DNA of 64,000 nt from Sisyra terminalis (taxonomy: Eukaryota > Arthropoda > Insecta > Neuroptera > Sisyridae), in the NCBI GenBank assembly GCA_958496175.1, contig OY292276.1, positions 50,295,080-50,359,079 on the forward strand, in the 5' to 3' direction. The position numbers and the translations under genes were made by a program. The notes beneath the pieces are model-generated. The model did no database searches. It was not told the origin of the DNA and saw only the letters and a program-made list of their open reading frames with translations. Positions 58,691 through 64,000 of this stretch are shown in pieces (the first letter of the stretch is position 1; each line of letters begins with the position of its first letter).

Positions 58691-61600
58691 TGGAAAAACC
58701 ATCCTTGAAACTAACTACTGTTATTCCTCGGCTTACGCCGGAGTTCCGTTCCTTAAAAAACCAGCGGAAACTGAATCAAATATTTTGTATTTGTAGTTTA
58801 TAAATTATTAATATGCATAATTAAAACAAAAAATGTAAATATATGTAATTGTGAAATAAAAATAGCAGAGAAAAAAGTGAAATTTTAAAGAGGTGTTATT
58901 ATATCTGTGTTAAAGTTCCCGGTTTCAGATCTCTTATATGTTTTTTGGAAAAAATTATCGAGTGTTAACTGCTTGGATTTTCTTTTTCTATCTTTAAGAA
59001 GTTCAAATATATGATATAATCGAATTGATGCGATAATAATGCTTTCACGTTCAAACTACCTTCCCAATCATAATTTTTCGAAACATGTACAGATAACTTT
59101 TCTGCACTTTCATTAGACATGTAACACTGGGTTTAATAAATGTAAATTTGTCGTTACAGCTCGGTAAATACGTTATCATTGAACGATCAACATAGCTAGT
59201 TGGTTCTGGTACTTCCCCGGCTTCCGGGGAACCTCAGTACAAACCCAGTTAAACCGGGGATTTTCCATATGACATTATTGCGAATCAGCATTAATGAAAC
59301 CAACGTAAACTAAGGGCTACCTGTACTAAAATACTTGGTCTTACAAAAAGGCAGGCTAGAAAGATAAAGGGCCTAGTAACGGGCCACTGTAGAGCAATAT
59401 GTGAAATAATTTATATTTGTATATCTTTTGAAAAACTTCAAAAAAGTTTACAACTACTAAAATTAAGATTAAAAGCTTTCTCAAATGTAAATTAATTACA
59501 TTTTTAGGAATTGGAAAAATTACCATAATCATTCTATAGAAAGAAAACTAAAGAGTTTACCAGAGAAATTGCACCGCAAAATAATTTCTAAAAAGATTTT
59601 ACAGTGAACCCTTCAATAAACACACAAGATAGATGATATCGCTAGAAAAAATTAATTAGGAGTTTATGAGGTTAATAAAGTTTCGAAATCTATTATTTAG
59701 ACAAATGTTTCTCCTATAACTTATCCTTTTTAAAGATGTTTTTTAATTATTTTTCAGAAAGTGATTTATAAACATATTTTGGGAAGCAAAGAAATATGTT
59801 TATGACTGGCATATTATAGCACATGATCATTTTAAAAATACTCATTATCAAATTTTTTTTTTTTATTTTATCACACAATTTTTAAATAAATGACATAATT
59901 CTTTCTTATCACTTGTCCATTCAATGTAATAGGAGTTTGGCTTTAACCTTGTCGACAGTATCGGAATTTCAAATCCAGCAACGGGGATTTCCTTTAAATT
60001 TAATTTGCACTGATAAATGGAAATTTGATATTTGATTAATAATTATAAGCTAGGAGTTAGGAAACATTTGGTTAAACATATTTAAGAAAAATTATAAAAT
60101 ATTTATCAAAGAAAAACATCTAACCTTGGTCATGAAAAATTCATTGGTCAAAAGTTATAAAAACATCAATGATTAAAACCTTTCGATCGTGTTGCTGGAT
60201 AAAAGCTTTAGTGATTAATAAATCTTAATAAAACTGATTTTAAAATGATCCTGAGAATGTTAATCGAAAACAAATAGAACTTTTTTTTACAGTTTGTTTC
60301 CGGGTATTACAATTTAGTAATGATTTAAATTAAACTATTTTGTTGATGTTAAAAATTTCAGGACTATTTGGAACCTAGATTCATTAAGATTCTTTTGAAA
60401 AAGAAGTCGTTATTCCGAATGGCATTCGACGAGCTTTGAACCGAGAAATTGTTATTTTATGTGCACTTTAGCGTTACTTTAAAGATTTAACCCTTCAAGT
60501 AATGCTTTACCTATATGGTTTTTATCTAAATTTCCATTTTTAAAAAATATATTTCAAAATTGCAAAGGATATGCAAAAGTTGTTTGATATTTCGTAAGCA
60601 TTAATAAATAATTAATTAAACGTTGAGTTTTATAATTTACCTTTTACCCATCCTTGAAGTGTACGTAATTGTATAAAAAGGAGATTGAGCTTTCAGTAGA
60701 CCTCAGTAAATATATAATGTTTACATTTAATATGTTCTTATGGAATTCAATTTTACATATTTAATGTATCCACACTTAAACTTAATGCCTAATATAATTT
60801 TGATTTTAATCCTACCCAATAAATTTAATGTTTCAGATACATTAGAGTTTTGTTATTAAATTTCACTCTTATTAACCTTTGGCTTTGGAAACTGTTAATG
60901 CCTTTACAAAGAATATACAAGAGCCTAAGAAAAATTTACTGAGAAACAAATAATTGAATAAAGATGGAAGTTAATTAATTACCACCCATTATAAAACGTA
61001 ATATAATAATTATTTTTTATCCAAAAGTTTTATGTTAGTTAAAATACAAAGAAGATAATTAATTTCGTTATTTTCCAATTAATAAATTTTGTTAATCATG
61101 CTTTTCAAAAAATTGTCTTTGACTATATCATAAATTAAATTCTTCTAGAAAATTTAATCCTTTGAATACTACTAGCAAGTCTCGCCCTAGGTTACACCCT
61201 AATTCGTGTTAAAATATAAATCTACCGGCTACATTAATGAATATAGTGCTGACTGCTTTATATTACGATTCTTTTATTCCGAAAATAGAATTTAAGAAAC
61301 ATTTATCTTTGTGTAGATTTTTATTTCAAAGTAGTAGTTATATTTATTTCAGAGTTTATTTTTTATTTAATGGAGGTTTTGAAACTCAATGAAAAATTTT
61401 AAGCCCATTAACACCTATCATTAAAATAGCTAATTTTATACACATTAAAATTCTTTATGTTGAATTTATGGAAATTGCTACAAAGAATATGAAAACCATT
61501 AATTATTATCTATTATAGTTTTGTATGTTTAATCGTTAAAACAAATACTATTTTATATTGTGACAAGCATCCTATCCATTTATTTAACATACCATTTTAA

Positions 61601-62159
61601 ATTCCACTAAAGTAATCATATTAGACTAGTAGGCAACTGCTTATTATAGGCTATAGAATATATTTTTAGACGTAATTTTATTTGGTAGTTAAATAAAAAC
61701 AACGTATAAACCCTTAAAATTTAAATAAATCATTTGAGTTTAAAAAATTTTGGAATTCAAGCCCTTAAGCTTTACTTTGGGAAACTATTTTCTTTAAACT
61801 GAATGTTATTTAATTAATCTTCTGTTTTTTCTGTAGCTATCATATGTAATTTCAAGAAGAGCTTTCAGGGGAAAAAATAATTTCTGAATTTTTTCAATCG
61901 AAGTATAAAACCTTCATCATTTCGAAGAACCATTTTCTACAGCGTATAAACCATTTTCAAGCATTCGTAATTTTTATTGATCTATAAGGTATGTATAAAA
62001 AGGTTTTTCCAACGCTTTTCAAAGATTCAGGCCAGTTTAAAAGTCAAACTTTTATTCGGCAATAGAAGCCAAACTATAATCTAAAGTACAAATAACATGT
62101 TATGATATTCTTGACATAATCATTTTCTTGATTTTTAACTCAAATGATGAGGAATAGTG
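58691..62159. other. AT-rich DNA, no feature seen
   Basis: About 3.5 kb with no repeats shared in the window and no gene-like frame. A small GC hairpin, CCCCGGCTTCCGGGG, lies at 59216-59230. Confidence 0.45.
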
Positions 62160-63310
62160 ACCTCTGTCAAGTTAGCACCCAACTTTTACAAATTAAAATT
62201 TTAAATATATTTTTAAATTGCCTTTTGTTTGTACTTGATTGTACTGAAAAAATTTTCGTTTGTACCTCAACCGAAAAAAAGTTATTAAATTTTTAAAATC
62301 GATAGCCCCCCATTGTTAGATTTTTCAAAAAATTTAACGGCCATAGATAGGCCTTGACACGTAGAGGATTATACCGAAAAAAATTTGTTTCTAACTTTAA
62401 CCCAAAAAAAGTTATGAGTGATTTGGTGAATGTACTTATTCCACTGTTCAATTTTATAACGATTGTTATGTTTTTTTAACTGAAGTATAAACAATATTTA
62501 TTGTAGTGCAATTTGGGTGTTAGTACATAGACACATATCCTAAAAAAATTTCCTTCTAATTTGATCCAAACAATAGTAACAACGGTTTTTGTAAATGTAA
62601 ATAGACTCTAATTACTTCATTGTTGAAATCATTGCAAAAACGGCCATAATTTTGAATCTATTCAGGTACAAACGATTTTTTTTTGCGGATTCTCCCGGAT
62701 GCTGGTCTCTAGTTGATGGTATCAGTTGATTTTTCATTTGTACCTCAACCGGAAAGAAAATAGAGTTTTCCGGGTACTACGGATTTTCCTTGGAAGATTT
62801 TCCAAATCCAAAAGCAGTACAATCTAGCTACGGAGGCGCTGAGGATTGTACCGAAAACATTATCCTTCTAACTTTATTCCAACGGTAGTTTTAAAGGATA
62901 TAGTACGGATATAGTAAAGGATATAGTAATTAGACTCTAATTACTTTATTGAAGTTTAAACAAAGAAGTAATGAGAGTCAAACTACTCATACAAAAGTCT
63001 TTATAACTGCCGTCGCAATAGAGTTAGAAGGATAATTTTTTCGCTACAATCCTCAACGCCACAGTAGCTAGATTGTACCTAGATTGTAACTCTTGGATTT
63101 GGAAAATCTCTCAAGGAAAATCCGTAGTAGCCGGAAAACTATATTCTTTCCGGTTGAGGTACAAACGAAAATTCAACCGGTACCTTCAACTAGAGACCAG
63201 CACCCGGGAGAATCCGCAAAAAAAATCGTTTATACCTGAATAGATTCAAAATTATGGCCGTTTTTGCAATTTCAACAATGAAGTAATTAGAGTCTATTGC
63301 ATTTACAAAG
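62160..63310. repeat. dispersed repeat family A, right copy with a palindromic half
   Basis: The first 500 bp parallels 2109-2790. From about 62590 to 63310 the sequence is a palindrome centred near 62950: GCAAAAACGGCCATAATTTTG on the left mirrors CAAAATTATGGCCGTTTTTGC on the right, and both arms share GGATTCTCCCGG, CAACCGGAAAG and GATTTTCCTTG words. No protein is recognised. Confidence 0.8.
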
Positions 63311-63832
63311 TGCATTTGGATTGGACAGTAGATCATTACAAGTGGTCACCAAATGCAAAAAAGTTTTTAAGAATAGTTAAATACGCTAAGATTTATCTAT
63401 GATTATGTAATATAAACGATAATTAAATAAATATAAACAATAAAAGTAATGCAAACAATAAATAAAATAAAACATTGCTAAATTGTTTAGTCTACTACAT
63501 CCTGAATTATCCTTTATATTACATATTGATTGAAATCGGCAATAATGGAAATCTAAGATTATATTACATATCTTCGCTAAAATATATGCACAATGGCTAT
63601 TATCAAAGGCAAGTATTGTATATAGGGATAAATAGAAATCTTTTTATCAACAAATTCCAAAAAAATGTTTTTCTTCATCACAATCTAATACTGACAGGTA
63701 GTAAGAATCAAAGCGACCATTTGTGATTAAAATAAATTCCAATATCAGAAAAAGTCTCCAACCAACCCAAATTTCCTATAAAACTTCTTAAAACTTTAAT
63801 TAATCGAAAGTAGAAATATGCTTCAAATATTA
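63311..63832. other. AT-rich DNA, no supported gene
   Basis: The 83-aa frame at 63475-63726 has no domain and AT-driven composition. Confidence 0.4.
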
Positions 63833-64000
63833 TCTATTATTATAAACAGGAAAGATTTGATTGTTTGTTTGCTTTGAATAGTCTCCGAAACTACTTGACC
63901 GATTTGAAAAATTTTTTCACTGTTGGGAAGCTACACTATTTCCGGTGAACATAGGTTATATTAAATTTTCAAAAAAAATAAGGATCCATACTAAAACTCC
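63833..64000 (+). mobile_element. Helitron-like 5' end, runs off the window
   Basis: TCTATTATTATAAACAGGAA follows an A at 63832. The next words, GTCTCCGAAACTACTTGACC and GATTTGAAAAATTTTTTCAC, belong to a repeat type common at Helitron-like 5' ends in insects. The family differs from the element at 3916. Confidence 0.5.

Overview
The window is AT-rich, intron- and repeat-dominated animal DNA, almost certainly from an insect. Only one piece of a host gene is recognisable: the last coding exon of an egghead (egh) beta-1,4-mannosyltransferase at 56141-56710 (+), with a branch point, an acceptor AG and poly(A) signals. The order cannot be fixed from the sequence. No tRNA, rRNA or bacterial-type feature is present. 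Most short open frames are chance or repeat-derived.

The rest is mobile DNA in layers. From left to right: a ~382-bp tandem duplication (0.8-1.5 kb); a 2.8-kb Helitron-like element (3.9-6.7 kb); an inverted repeat carrying ribozymes (8.5-8.8 kb); a tandem duplication (9.1-10.0 kb); a ~950-bp palindrome holding four ribozyme copies (12.1-13.1 kb); an 851-bp TIR element holding three more copies (14.9-15.7 kb); small hAT-type elements (16.5-20.2 kb); a 0.9-kb palindrome (21.9-22.8 kb); a mariner relic (25.5-26.3 kb); a SINE dimer (29.0-29.4 kb); a pogo-like MITE, another ribozyme inverted repeat and a 547-bp TIR element (30.6-31.9 kb); a 660-bp TIR element, a deleted hAT and a complete 2.6-kb hAT with an intact 593-aa transposase (36.2-40.3 kb); a palindrome family (41.4 and 54.7 kb); a second mariner relic (45.0-45.5 kb); a solo LTR inside a ribozyme unit (51.4-51.8 kb); egh; a LINE RNase H relic (58.4 kb); and at the right edge a palindrome and a second Helitron 5' end.

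The most interesting system is a set of hammerhead-like ribozymes of the kind reported from Penelope-like retroelements and retrozymes. At least five sequence-unrelated families share the core order CTGATGA, one extra base, stem II, GAAAC, NUH. Stem II, and in the clearest families stem I, are held by different but complementary sequences. One variant seen at two loci replaces C3 and G8 with U3 and A8, which would keep the 3-8 base pair of the active fold. In five loci the copies lie in inverted pairs with their 5' sides facing each other. In one locus two copies are in tandem and would cut out a ~298-nt RNA.

All calls are by eye; no alignment, folding or database search was run.
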